This document shows, one piece after another, positions 16,732-25,213 of a DNA stretch of 47,659 bases. Below the pieces are notes generated by a model. It was not told where the DNA came from and made no database searches. It saw nothing but the letters and a program-made list of their open reading frames with translations. The stretch is from Candidatus Woesebacteria bacterium GW2011_GWB1_33_22 (GTDB lineage: Bacteria > Patescibacteriota > Microgenomatia > UBA8517), in assembly GCA_000989765.1 (NCBI GenBank), contig LBOW01000001.1:1-47659 (forward strand). Reading direction: 5' to 3'. The stretch's first letter is position 1; each line of letters starts with the position of its first letter. A program made the translations under genes and the position numbers.

Positions 16732-16749
16732 AACCTGATTTACCTTGAT

Positions 16750-16775
16750 GTATCACTGTACTAGTACGATGATAC
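16750..16775. repeat. 26-bp inverted repeat C (GTATCA-N14-TGATAC)
   Basis: Outer arms GTATCA and TGATAC flank 14 bp containing the palindrome GTACTAGTAC. Arm sequence and total length match repeats A and B, but the inner arms differ and still pair. It lies between the truncated and intact copies of the hydrolase start. No T-run follows, so it is a poor intrinsic terminator. Confidence 0.6.
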
Positions 16776-16798
16776 AGGGAATTTAGTAGTGTTGCTAA

Positions 16799-16824
16799 GT
16801 ATCAATGAATCAATTCATTGATAC
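16799..16824. repeat. 26-bp inverted repeat A, candidate operator of the hydrolase gene
   Basis: Two perfect 12-bp arms, GTATCAATGAAT and ATTCATTGATAC, separated by CA. Its right end is 19 bp before the -10-like TATAAA at 16844-16849 and 35 bp before the ATG at 16859. The right arm includes TTGATA, which could serve as a -35. The position suits a dimeric repressor or activator. Confidence 0.65.
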
Positions 16825-16858
16825 AAAGTAAACAACTTAATAATATAAAAATATAAAT

Positions 16859-17425
16859 ATGAAAAATGCAATTTTGATACATGGAACTTGTGATAAAGAG
16901 GAATATTTTGACAGTAATCAACCTTCACTCTCAAATGCACACTGGTTTCCGTGGCTACAGAAACAACTTTTAGTAAATAGTATCTTTTGTCAGACACCTG
17001 AAATGCCTGATGCACATACGCCCGTATATGATAAATGGAAAAAGGAGTTTGAAAGATTTGAAGTAAATGAAGACACAGTTTTGGTTGGCCATAGTTGTGG
17101 TGGGGGATTTTTGATTAGATGGCTGACTGAAAATAAAATTAAATTGAATAAATTAATTTTAGTGGCCCCTTGGTTGGATCCAGACAGAGTAAAGACCTCA
17201 GGTTTTTTTGATTTTGCAATCGATTCTGAAATGATTAAACGCATAGGTGAGGTACATTTATTAGTATCGAACGATGATGATAAAGATATTCGTGATTCAG
17301 TAGAGAAAATAGTTACAAAATTACCCGATATCAAGGTTCATAAATTTGATAACATGGGCCATTTTACATTTGGACAGATGAAGACAGAAAAATTTCCAGA
17401 ATTGTTGAATTTGATATTGAGCTAA
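16859..17425 (+). CDS. Alpha/beta serine hydrolase, RBBP9/YdeN-like
   Basis: A 188-residue alpha/beta hydrolase. It starts with a short strand and oxyanion-type HGT (KNAILIHGT), has the nucleophile elbow LVGHSCGGG (Ser at about 79), an acidic SNDDDKDI near 140 and the catalytic His in NMGHFTFG (about 168). Size and order fit RBBP9/YdeN-like serine hydrolases; physiological substrates are unknown for most. There is no signal peptide, so it is cytoplasmic. It stands alone between two copies of a 26-bp palindrome, and its first seven codons are duplicated at 16711, a sign of local rearrangement. It is unrelated to the glycan genes around it. Confidence 0.83.
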   Translation: MKNAILIHGTCDKEEYFDSNQPSLSNAHWFPWLQKQLLVNSIFCQTPEMPDAHTPVYDKWKKEFERFEVNEDTVLVGHSCGGGFLIRWLTENKIKLNKLILVAPWLDPDRVKTSGFFDFAIDSEMIKRIGEVHLLVSNDDDKDIRDSVEKIVTKLPDIKVHKFDNMGHFTFGQMKTEKFPELLNLILS

Positions 17426-17451
17426 TTAGTATTACTAAAAGTTAATGTATT

Positions 17452-17477
17452 GTATCGATGAATCAATTCATTGATAC
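17452..17477. repeat. 26-bp inverted repeat B, candidate operator of the HAD gene
   Basis: Same sequence as repeat A except one base (GTATCG instead of GTATCA in the left arm; a G-U pair would keep the stem in RNA). Its right end is 19 bp before the TACAAT box at 17497-17502 and 34 bp before the ATG at 17511, matching the geometry of repeat A. Confidence 0.65.
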
Positions 17478-17496
17478 AGATAGAAACATGATATTG

Positions 17497-17502
17497 TACA
17501 AT
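17497..17502 (+). promoter_or_regulatory. -10 box of the HAD gene
   Basis: TACAAT preceded directly by TTG, 8 nt before the ATG at 17511, giving a predicted leader of about one base. Confidence 0.45.
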
Positions 17503-17510
17503 AAACAAAT

Positions 17511-17987
17511 ATGATTAAGGCAATAATATTTGATTTCTCGAGAACACTTCTGTTCCCTGTTGATGAAAATTATAAAGGGGGGCTTAATGATTTATACAGA
17601 TTAGTTAAGGATGAAGTCGATTTTAATTTCAATAATTATTTTTATCTAAATAAATCAGTTTTAGACGCTGCTAATAAACTTAAAAACTCTTTCAAGTTAT
17701 ATATTTTCACTACTGAAACAATTCAAGAGGACCCACAAATAAAAAATGAGATAGAAGGTATTTTTTCAAAAGTTTTTTCGGCCAAGTCAATTGGGTACAA
17801 TAAAAAGAATATAAAATCGTACCAATTTATTATTGATGAATTAGGCCTTAAACCTGAAGAAATTGTATTTATTGATGATTCTACTGAAAATTTGTTAGTT
17901 GCGAGAGAGGCTGGTATAACAACAATAATGTATGAAGGTTTTGAGAAATTTATACAAAAACTTCAAGAATTGGGCGTGAAATTTTAA
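17511..17987 (+). CDS. HAD-superfamily protein lacking the second catalytic Asp
   Basis: A 158-residue HAD-fold protein. Motif I reads IIFDFSRTLL: the nucleophile Asp8 is present but the general acid/base Asp two residues on is Ser10. Motif II Thr (IFTTET) and motif IV (FIDDSTENLLVAREAGI, about 119-135) are intact, with a small cap. Loss of the second Asp is typical of HAD members that are not ordinary phosphatases (haloacid dehalogenases, for example) or are inactive, so no phosphatase role is claimed. It shares a 26-bp palindrome upstream with the hydrolase gene, suggesting common regulation. Confidence 0.8.
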   Translation: MIKAIIFDFSRTLLFPVDENYKGGLNDLYRLVKDEVDFNFNNYFYLNKSVLDAANKLKNSFKLYIFTTETIQEDPQIKNEIEGIFSKVFSAKSIGYNKKNIKSYQFIIDELGLKPEEIVFIDDSTENLLVAREAGITTIMYEGFEKFIQKLQELGVKF

Positions 17988-17991
17988 TTTG

Positions 17992-18000
17992 TGTTAAAAT
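17992..18000 (+). promoter_or_regulatory. Extended -10 of the GT-C gene at 18008
   Basis: TGtTAAAAT ends 7 nt before the ATG at 18008, so the transcript is predicted to begin at the start codon. Confidence 0.5.
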
Positions 18001-18007
18001 TTTAAGT

Positions 18008-19534
18008 ATGGACTTCAAAGAAACATTCCACGAGTGGAAGTGGACGGGGTTGGGACTACTCGTAATACTTATAATTGGTTTTGGGATAAGAATCGTAAAC
18101 TTAACAATCCTACCTATCTTTGTAGATGAGGCAATATATGTCAGGTGGGCACAAGTAATGGCTTGGGAACCAACCTTAAGATTTCTTCCTCTTTCTGATG
18201 GCAAACAGCCGTTATTTATGTGGGTACTAATGTTTTTGATTAAGTATTTTCAAGATCCATTATTTATAGGTCGGTTGGTTTCTGTTTGTACGGGTGTGGG
18301 TACAATACTAGGGATATTTGTTTTTTCCAATTTATTATTTAAAAACAAATTAGTTTCACTTATTTCTGCTTTAATTTACAGTTTTTCCCCGTTTGCTGTC
18401 TTCTTTGATCGAATGGCATTAGTAGATTCAATGTTGTCTATGTTTGCTATATGGACTGCTATCTTTGGTTTTTTAACAGCTAAATACAAAAGATTAGATT
18501 TAGCAATGATGGCCGGGTTTACTTTAGGTTTTGCAATGCTTACTAAATCTCCAGCAATTTTTATAGCATTCTTACTCCCTAGTTTTTGGTTTTTAACCAA
18601 CTTAAAAGGTATATGGAGACTGGGAATAACTTATTTTATCGCTTTTGTTATGTATAATATTCAAAGACTGGGTCCTAATTTTGAGCTATTAACTTCTCGA
18701 ACTGGAGACTATATTTTACCAATCAGCCATATTTGGACAAACTTTAAAGACCCTCTACTTCCACACCTGAAAGACTTCTTGGTTTGGATGTGGAGTATGG
18801 GACCGTTAGCACTAATTCCCTTGATATTAATTGGAACATACATAGGATTTAAAAAATATTCTAAAGAAACCTTGCTTCTTTGTATTTGGTCGTTTTTGCC
18901 TGTATTTGTACAATCAGAATATGCAAAAGCTTACACAGCAAGATATATCTTTTTTACTTTACCCTACTTTTTTATTTTATCCAGTTTAACAATACTAGCT
19001 TGGCAAAAAACTGTTGCTAAATGTTTTTTAGCATTTATATTTTTAGCATTTATTTTTTCTTCTTTGCGATTTGATTACACACTTTTAACAAATCCAGAAA
19101 AAGCAAATTTACCACGAGGAGAAAGATCTGGGTATTTAGAAGAATGGACTGCAGGGCAGGGAATCAAAGAAATTTCTAATTATTTAAAAACTGAACACTT
19201 TAAAGATCCCGGTCAACAAATTGTAGTTGGAACTGAAGGATATTTTGGTACCTTGCCAAATGGATTACAAATATATGTTAATGATCTTCCAAACATTATA
19301 ATTATTGGTGTTGGTGTAATAATTGAAGATACTCCACAAAGTTTAAAAGAAGCATTGGAGGCGGGTAATAAAACATATTTGGTAGTTAATAAATCAAGAT
19401 TTAAGGGAAATCCTGATAAGCAGGGTTTTAAATTAATTAAAAAGTTTCCTAAAGTATTAAGACTTACAGATTCAAGACAATACCTTCATTATGGGCCACA
19501 AGAGGAGCTCTTCTTTTTTGAACTTGTAAAATGA
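18008..19534 (+). CDS. GT-C membrane glycosyltransferase (GT39/ArnT-like)
   Basis: A 508-residue polytopic protein. A short cytoplasmic start and helix 1 lead to an outer loop with FVDEAIYVRWAQ (about 37-48), the D-E catalytic pair of the PMT/ArnT superfamily, then SDGKQPLFMWVL, the K/R-x-P-L motif of the same superfamily. About eleven membrane segments follow, then a soluble C-terminal domain of about 130 residues. Relatives move a sugar from polyprenyl phosphate to lipid or protein acceptors outside the membrane. It opens the long rightward run of glycan genes; its stop (TGA) lies inside the promoter-like box of the flippase gene. Confidence 0.8.
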   Translation: MDFKETFHEWKWTGLGLLVILIIGFGIRIVNLTILPIFVDEAIYVRWAQVMAWEPTLRFLPLSDGKQPLFMWVLMFLIKYFQDPLFIGRLVSVCTGVGTILGIFVFSNLLFKNKLVSLISALIYSFSPFAVFFDRMALVDSMLSMFAIWTAIFGFLTAKYKRLDLAMMAGFTLGFAMLTKSPAIFIAFLLPSFWFLTNLKGIWRLGITYFIAFVMYNIQRLGPNFELLTSRTGDYILPISHIWTNFKDPLLPHLKDFLVWMWSMGPLALIPLILIGTYIGFKKYSKETLLLCIWSFLPVFVQSEYAKAYTARYIFFTLPYFFILSSLTILAWQKTVAKCFLAFIFLAFIFSSLRFDYTLLTNPEKANLPRGERSGYLEEWTAGQGIKEISNYLKTEHFKDPGQQIVVGTEGYFGTLPNGLQIYVNDLPNIIIIGVGVIIEDTPQSLKEALEAGNKTYLVVNKSRFKGNPDKQGFKLIKKFPKVLRLTDSRQYLHYGPQEELFFFELVK

Positions 19535-19540
19535 TACAAT
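19532..19540 (+). promoter_or_regulatory. Extended -10 of the flippase gene
   Basis: TGaTACAAT overlaps the stop codon of the preceding gene and ends 6 nt before the GTG at 19547. This supports GTG as the real start and a leaderless mRNA. Confidence 0.5.
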
Positions 19541-19546
19541 TTAAAG

Positions 19547-21004
19547 GTGGAAGAGGTAAATGTTGTTACAATTAAGGAAAGAGCGGTCAGGGGTATTGTT
19601 GTACTAACTGGTCGTACTTTTTTTCTTCAGGTTCTTTCTACAATTGCACTTTTTTTACTGTTTCAATATCTTGCTCCTAGTGAATACGGTGTGTTTATAA
19701 TTGTTAGTTCAGTAGTTAACTTTTTAGTTTATTTTTCAGATATTGGTTTGGCTGCAGCCTTGATCCAGAAAAAGGATATGCCTTCTGAAACAGATTTAAA
19801 AACCACCTTTACTGTCCAACAGATACTGGTGTTTACTTTAGTTTTGATTTTGTTTTTATGTGTCCCATTAATTACAAACCATTATTTGTTGACAAATGAT
19901 GGGAGAGATTTAATTTATGCTTTGGGAATATCACTAATTCTATCTTCACTTAAAAGTATTCCGTCTGTTCTGTTGGAAAGGAAATTGGAATTTATTAAGC
20001 TTGTCTTTCCGCAAATCTTGGAGCAGGTTGTATATAATATTATTTTAGTTTTTCTTGCAATGAAAGGTTTTGGACTAAAAAGCTTTTCGATTGCCGTAGT
20101 TGTGCGAAGCATTGTTGGGTTGGTGATGATTTATACTCTTCAACCTTGGAAGATGGGATTTGCATTTTCTTTTAGGGCATTAAGGGACTTATTTAAATTT
20201 GGTATACCTTACCAAATTAATACATTTATAGCCACACTAAAAGATGACGGCATCAATATTATTTTAGGTGGTATAATCGGTCCTTCTGGAATTGGGATTT
20301 TGTCTTTTGCACAAAAAGTGGCTCGTCTCCCGTTAACTTTCTTTATGGATACTGTAACCAAGGTTACTTTCCCCGCCTTTTCAAGATTACAAGACAAAAC
20401 TTCAGATCTAGAGAGAAGTGTCACAAGATCAATCTTTTTTATATGTCTTTTAGTTTTCCCAAGTTTAATTGGAATTGTGGTTTTAATGCCATGGGTAGTT
20501 GAACTTATACCTAGATATTCAAAATGGTCGGCAAGTTTAATTCCCCTCATTTTTATAAGCATTAATTTTGCTTTTGCTGCAGGAACTACCCAGTTAACTA
20601 ATATGTTAAATGCAATTGGTAAAATAAAAATAACTTTTTACTTGATGATAATGTGGACTGTTTTGTCGTGGGCTTTAATTCCTCTATTGGCCATTAAATT
20701 TAGTGTTAATGGAGCTTCATTTGGCTACAGTCTAGTTGGTTTGTCTTCAGTTATTGCGATATACATAGCTAAAAGATATGTAAACTTTTCTATTTTTGAA
20801 TCTATAATTAAACCTCTTATAGCCTCGATTATAATGATGGCCATTTTGCTTTTTGTTAAAAATTTCTTACCAATGAATTATTATTCATTAGGAATCTTGG
20901 TTCTAATTGGTGTTGTGTCCTATGGAGCCTCGATTGTAGGAATGATTGGGGTTAGTTTGATTGAAGATGCTAAAAAAGCTATGCATAATTTGTGGAAGAA
21001 ATAA
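19547..21004 (+). CDS. Wzx-like polysaccharide/lipid-oligosaccharide flippase
   Basis: A 485-residue membrane protein with about 12-14 helices in the MOP (MATE/Wzx) superfamily. N-terminal features such as GRTFFLQVLSTIALFLLF, LAPSEYGVFIIVSS and FSDIGLAAALIQ are typical of polysaccharide exporters (A-x-Y-G, then D-x-G-x-x-x-A-L-I). It would flip polyprenyl-diphosphate-linked oligosaccharide across the membrane. It starts with GTG; the position is fixed by the extended -10 just upstream. The next gene begins 38 nt before its stop in another frame. Confidence 0.85.
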   Translation: MEEVNVVTIKERAVRGIVVLTGRTFFLQVLSTIALFLLFQYLAPSEYGVFIIVSSVVNFLVYFSDIGLAAALIQKKDMPSETDLKTTFTVQQILVFTLVLILFLCVPLITNHYLLTNDGRDLIYALGISLILSSLKSIPSVLLERKLEFIKLVFPQILEQVVYNIILVFLAMKGFGLKSFSIAVVVRSIVGLVMIYTLQPWKMGFAFSFRALRDLFKFGIPYQINTFIATLKDDGINIILGGIIGPSGIGILSFAQKVARLPLTFFMDTVTKVTFPAFSRLQDKTSDLERSVTRSIFFICLLVFPSLIGIVVLMPWVVELIPRYSKWSASLIPLIFISINFAFAAGTTQLTNMLNAIGKIKITFYLMIMWTVLSWALIPLLAIKFSVNGASFGYSLVGLSSVIAIYIAKRYVNFSIFESIIKPLIASIIMMAILLFVKNFLPMNYYSLGILVLIGVVSYGASIVGMIGVSLIEDAKKAMHNLWKK

Positions 21005-22631
21005 ATATATATTCTTAGTAATAATCTTAGGAGTTATTACTTGGTCTTTAACCATGTTTCGAAGTGGAGTAGGGAAATCTTATGGTCTAGGTTTCTGGGG
21101 GGCAAATGGACATGATGGCATATGGCATATTGCTTTGTCTGAAAGTTTAGCAAGAGGGTCATTTAACAATCCTGTTTTTGCAGGAGAAGTTATAAAAAAT
21201 TATCATCTTGGTTTTGATATATTATTGGCGACAGTACATCGTCTAACAGGGATCAGTATTGATTCCCTGTATTTTCAAATACTACCTGTCATTTTTTCGT
21301 TTCTAATTGGAATTTTAACTTACAAATTAATTTTGCTTTGGAGAGGATCTAAAAGTGAAAGTATTTGGGCAACCTTCTTTGTCTATTTTGGTAGTAGTTT
21401 TGGATTTATAATTACTTATTTAAGAGATAAAACAATTACTGGTGAATCAATGTTTTGGTCTTCTCAATCTGTTTCAACCCTAGTTAATCCACCATTTGCG
21501 TTATCTTTAATATTTATTCTAGCAGGATTAATTTCTGTACTAAAAAATAAAAAATTACTAGCCATTTTATGCTTTGGTGTATTGATACAAATTAAAGCAT
21601 ATGCTGGCATACTTGTTCTTGGTGCACTATTAATTTCTGGGAATTTTGCAGTTTTTTTAGGAACACTATTAGTTTCAGTTTTAATTTTCTTACCATTTAA
21701 TAAAGAAGCTGTCTCTATTTTTACCTGGCAACCGTTTTGGTATTTAGAAACAATGATGTCCTATTCAGACAGATTGGATTGGGAAAGATTTTATTCAGCC
21801 ATGACCACTTATAAAATGGGGCATATGTGGTTAAAAGGAGTTTTAGCTTACGGAATTGCTTTTGTAATATTTATCATAGGCAATATGGGATTACGATTTT
21901 TTGGGTTTTATTTCTTTTTAAAAAAGCATAAACATGATTCACTTTTAATATTTATTCTTACAATTATTTTAATGGCTGTTATAATCCCAATGTTTTTTGT
22001 ACAGAAAGGTACACCGTGGAATACCATCCAGTTTTTTTATTATTATCTATTCTTCTTTTCAATTTTTGCTGGGATAGTTACAAGTTGGTCAACCACTTTA
22101 GTTAAAATTATAATTATAATATTTGCTATTTTCGGAACTTGGACCACACTTCAACACTATTTACCTCCAATGCCACAAGCCAAGATAACAACTGAAGAAT
22201 TAGAAGCCTTAAGGTTTCTAGAGAGACAGACTCAAGGAATTGTATTTACTTACCCATTTGATTCTAATAAAGCAAAAGAAGCACTCGGTAATCCTCCAAG
22301 ACCTATTTATGCATATGATTCGACGGCATATGTGTCGGCATATACTAAAAAAGATGTTTTTCTTGAAGACGAGGTTAATTTAAACATAATGGGATTTGAT
22401 TGGCAGACAAGAAAAACAGGAGCTTTATTGTTTATCTCTAATCTTGATATTGAAAAAGGAAAAAACTTTTTGAAAGATAACCAAATTAGATATTTATATT
22501 TAGTTAAAAATGCCTCATCTCTTTTTGGAGAGTATCTCAAGTTAGGGGCAGATGATTTGGGTTTAGAAAAGATTTTTGAGAATAAAGAAGCTATAATATA
22601 TGAGTATGCCAAAGATTTCGGCGGTAATTAA
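20967..22631 (+). CDS. Large GT-C-like membrane protein (GHDGxWHIAL family)
   Basis: A 554-residue protein with about ten membrane segments. The first outer loop contains GANGHDGIWHIALSESLA, then NPVFAGEVIKNYHLGFDILLA. The C-terminal 150 residues are soluble with AYDSTAYVSAY and MGFDWQTRK. It is a clear paralogue of the leftward gene at 35013-36842, sharing the G-H-D-G-x-W-H-I-A-L and N-P-x-F-A-G-E segments. The family is not one I can name; topology and context suggest a GT-C enzyme or polymerase with H-D in place of D-E. The ATG at 20967 overlaps the flippase gene by 38 nt; an in-frame TTG at 20961 is less likely. Confidence 0.68.
   Translation: MLKKLCIICGRNKYIFLVIILGVITWSLTMFRSGVGKSYGLGFWGANGHDGIWHIALSESLARGSFNNPVFAGEVIKNYHLGFDILLATVHRLTGISIDSLYFQILPVIFSFLIGILTYKLILLWRGSKSESIWATFFVYFGSSFGFIITYLRDKTITGESMFWSSQSVSTLVNPPFALSLIFILAGLISVLKNKKLLAILCFGVLIQIKAYAGILVLGALLISGNFAVFLGTLLVSVLIFLPFNKEAVSIFTWQPFWYLETMMSYSDRLDWERFYSAMTTYKMGHMWLKGVLAYGIAFVIFIIGNMGLRFFGFYFFLKKHKHDSLLIFILTIILMAVIIPMFFVQKGTPWNTIQFFYYYLFFFSIFAGIVTSWSTTLVKIIIIIFAIFGTWTTLQHYLPPMPQAKITTEELEALRFLERQTQGIVFTYPFDSNKAKEALGNPPRPIYAYDSTAYVSAYTKKDVFLEDEVNLNIMGFDWQTRKTGALLFISNLDIEKGKNFLKDNQIRYLYLVKNASSLFGEYLKLGADDLGLEKIFENKEAIIYEYAKDFGGN
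22592..22597 (+). promoter_or_regulatory. Intragenic -10 box before the GT2 at 22606
   Basis: TATAAT inside the last codons of the preceding gene, 8 nt before the ATG at 22606. It favours that start over the in-frame ATG at 22600 and suggests an internal promoter. Confidence 0.4.
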
Positions 22632-23511
22632 TACATATAATGACGAGAAAAGGCTTTCAAGGACCCTATCTTCATTAAAAGGCTTTGCAAGTGAAATAAT
22701 TGTTGTTGATATGATGTCAACTGACACAACGCCTGAAATTGCTAAAAGTTTTACTGCAAAGGTTTTTAAGCATAAAAAATTATCTTATGTCGAACCTGCT
22801 AGAAATTATGCAATTAGTAAGGCCAAAAATGATTGGATAATACTATTAGATCCTGATGAAGAATTGCCAGAAAGCTTAAAACTTTTTCTTAAGAAAGAGG
22901 TAAAAGAACCACAAGCAGACTTCTATAGAATTCCGCGTAAAAATGTTATTTTTGGTAAATGGATGAAGCATACTGGTTGGTGGCCTGACATGAATATTAG
23001 ATTTTTTAAGAAGGGAAGTGTTTCGTGGAATCAGATAATTCATTCTGTTCCTATAACAGTGGGTGCGGGTTTTGATTTGCCTTTAAAAGAAGAGTTTGCT
23101 ATTAAACATAAAGCTTATACCTCAATTGAGGAGTACATTATTAGAATGAACAGATACACCACTGTTCAAGCAAGAGAATTAAACAAAAATAATATTGAGT
23201 TTACCTGGACATTATTAGTTACCAAACCAACTTCTGAATTTTTGAGAAGATTTTTTGCTGAAGAAGGTTATAAGGATGGTGTTCATGGTTTAGCACTTTC
23301 ATTATTACAATCTCTATCAGAGGTTGTTTTGTATGCAAAACTTTGGCAGAAAAAAGATTTTAAGAAAAGGAAATTAAGTTTATCTGAATTTGAGCTAGAA
23401 TTTAATAAAACTATTAAGGGAATTAATTGGTGGTTCGTTGAAGCAAAACTAAATGAAATTAATAATATATTTATAAAATTATGGTTAAAAATAAAAAGAC
23501 GCCTCAGGTAA
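22606..23511 (+). CDS. GT2 glycosyltransferase, WaaE/KdtX-like
   Basis: A 301-residue GT2. It begins SAVINTYNDEKRLSRTLSSL, then VVDMMSTDTT, YVEPARNYAISKAKNDWI, the metal-site-like LDPDEE and the family signature FYRIPRKNVIFGKWMKHTGWWPD. This matches the WaaE branch, which adds a hexose to core oligosaccharide or similar lipid-linked acceptors. It is the first of two adjacent WaaE-type paralogues, with a third at 42746. It overlaps the previous gene by 26 nt and the next by 31 nt. Confidence 0.83.
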   Translation: MPKISAVINTYNDEKRLSRTLSSLKGFASEIIVVDMMSTDTTPEIAKSFTAKVFKHKKLSYVEPARNYAISKAKNDWIILLDPDEELPESLKLFLKKEVKEPQADFYRIPRKNVIFGKWMKHTGWWPDMNIRFFKKGSVSWNQIIHSVPITVGAGFDLPLKEEFAIKHKAYTSIEEYIIRMNRYTTVQARELNKNNIEFTWTLLVTKPTSEFLRRFFAEEGYKDGVHGLALSLLQSLSEVVLYAKLWQKKDFKKRKLSLSEFELEFNKTIKGINWWFVEAKLNEINNIFIKLWLKIKRRLR

Positions 23512-24224
23512 CCACAGTAAGCGCAATAGTCTTAGTTGGTGGATCAGTAGATCAACAACTTTTAAATAATTGCTTGAAATCTCTTTCTTGGTGCAATGAA
23601 GTAATTAAAATTGATACAACAAAAATTCTCGGTAGTTTTTCAGAATGGAGAAATGAAGGAATAAAAAAGGCTAAAGGGGATTGGCTTTTATATGTTGATA
23701 TAGACGAGGAAATAACAAATAATCTCCAGAAAGAGATTCAATTAACAATTACCAATTCGCAATTAACAAATACTGCATATGCCATACCAAGAAAGAACAT
23801 TATTTTTGGGCAGGAGTTTAAACATGGTGGGCAATGGCCTGATTATCAAATAAGACTTTTTAAGAGAAGCAGTTTAAAAAAATGGGTTGGTAATTTACAC
23901 GAACGACCTATATTTGCAGGAAATATGAACTATATAAAAAATTCAATAATTCACCATAAAAATATTACGGTTTCTCAAATGATTGAAAAAACAAACAAAT
24001 GGTCAGAAATTGAAAGTAGACTTTTATACAAATCAAAACATCCAAAAATGAATATATTTAGATTTATATCTGTAGCTTTTAGAGAATTTCAGTTAAGATT
24101 TTTAAGGCAACTTTGCTTTTTAGATGGATCAAAAGGTGTAATATACGGGATATATCAGATATATAGTAAATTAATAACTTACTCAAAATTATGGGAAAAG
24201 CAGCTATCTATAATCCATATTTAG
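23481..24224 (+). CDS. GT2 glycosyltransferase, WaaE/KdtX-like (diverged)
   Basis: A 247-residue GT2 paralogous to its upstream neighbour. The second half is well kept (AYAIPRKNIIFGQEFKHG, QWPDYQIRLFKRSS, LHERPI). The N-terminal part is diverged: the usual E-I-I-V-V-D-x-x-S-T-D-x-T is NEVIKIDTTKILGSFSEWRN, without the S-T-D motif, while LLYVDIDEEI keeps the acidic metal site. Changed donor specificity or reduced activity are both possible. Its ATG lies 31 nt inside the previous gene. Confidence 0.75.
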   Translation: MVKNKKTPQVTTVSAIVLVGGSVDQQLLNNCLKSLSWCNEVIKIDTTKILGSFSEWRNEGIKKAKGDWLLYVDIDEEITNNLQKEIQLTITNSQLTNTAYAIPRKNIIFGQEFKHGGQWPDYQIRLFKRSSLKKWVGNLHERPIFAGNMNYIKNSIIHHKNITVSQMIEKTNKWSEIESRLLYKSKHPKMNIFRFISVAFREFQLRFLRQLCFLDGSKGVIYGIYQIYSKLITYSKLWEKQLSIIHI

Positions 24225-25213
24225 ACACTCTTGGTGGTGGAGAGAGATATACTTTTTCTTTTGCCAAAGTATTAGCCGAAGAAGGATATGATGTTGACAT
24301 TGAATGGAAAAACCAGAAATTAAGAGAAAAAATAATAGAACGTTTTGGTCTTAAACTTTCGGAAAACATCAAATTTGTCGATAATATAAATCGAGGTGAT
24401 GGATACGATATTTGTTTCTGGGTAAGTGATGGAAGTATACCAACACTTCGAGCGAGAAATAACTACATTCATTTTCAGGTACCGTTTAAAGACGTTAATG
24501 GAAAATCACTTATCAACAAAATGAAGCTATTCAGAGTCAAGGGAATTATTTGTAATTCCCTTTTTACCAAAAAAATGATTGACAAGGAGTATGGGGTCTC
24601 ATCAGTTGTTGTTTATCCACCTATTGATGTTAAGTTCTTTAAACCAAAAAGAAAAGAAAACACTATTTTGTATGTAGGTAGATTTTCTGATTTAGTTCAA
24701 AATAAAGGTCATGAAATATTAATAAAAGCATTTAAAAAAATGAGGCTTGATAATTGGAAGTTGGTTTTGGCAGGTGGAATAGAGGTGGGAGCACCTGAAT
24801 ATTTAAAGAAATTAAAAATACAAGCTAAGGGATTTAATATAGAATTTATTGAAAGCCCAAGTTTTGATCAGATCATTGACATATATGGTAGAAGTAAAAT
24901 TTTTTGGTCAGCAACAGGTTTTGATGTTGATGAAAATAAAAATCCTGAAAAAGTTGAACATTTTGGAATTAGTTTAATAGAAGCAATGTCTGCAGGATGT
25001 GTTCCAATAGTCTATAAGGCAGGAGGTTACAAAGAAATAATTGATAATGAAAATTGTGGTTTTTTATGGGAGAATTTAGACGAATTAATAACTTTAACTA
25101 AGCAAATTATGACAGATTACACAAAATTGCGGGAAATATCTCAAAAGTCCCAACTAAAAAGTCAAAATTATTCATATGAGGAATTCAAAAAAAGCATCAA
25201 TAATATTATATAG
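24191..25213 (+). CDS. GT4 glycosyltransferase
   Basis: A 340-residue GT-B transferase. The N-terminus IYNPYLDTLGGGERYTFSF has the G-G-G-E-R loop seen in ALG11-like and other GT4 enzymes. The C-terminal domain has VYPPIDVKFF, LYVGRFSDLVQNKGHEIL and the donor-binding E-x7-E region EHFGISLIEAMSAGCVPIV. It would add a sugar from a nucleotide donor to the growing lipid-linked glycan in the cytoplasm. It overlaps the neighbours by 34 and 38 nt without ribosome-binding sites. ALG11-like mannosylation is a guess from the N-terminal loop. Confidence 0.85.
   Translation: MGKAAIYNPYLDTLGGGERYTFSFAKVLAEEGYDVDIEWKNQKLREKIIERFGLKLSENIKFVDNINRGDGYDICFWVSDGSIPTLRARNNYIHFQVPFKDVNGKSLINKMKLFRVKGIICNSLFTKKMIDKEYGVSSVVVYPPIDVKFFKPKRKENTILYVGRFSDLVQNKGHEILIKAFKKMRLDNWKLVLAGGIEVGAPEYLKKLKIQAKGFNIEFIESPSFDQIIDIYGRSKIFWSATGFDVDENKNPEKVEHFGISLIEAMSAGCVPIVYKAGGYKEIIDNENCGFLWENLDELITLTKQIMTDYTKLREISQKSQLKSQNYSYEEFKKSINNII

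Noticed and set aside
16740-16830. Palindromes A and C as intrinsic terminators
   Set aside because: The stems are AT-rich and neither side is followed by a T-run; repeat A sits at the same distance from a promoter box as repeat B, which fits an operator better.
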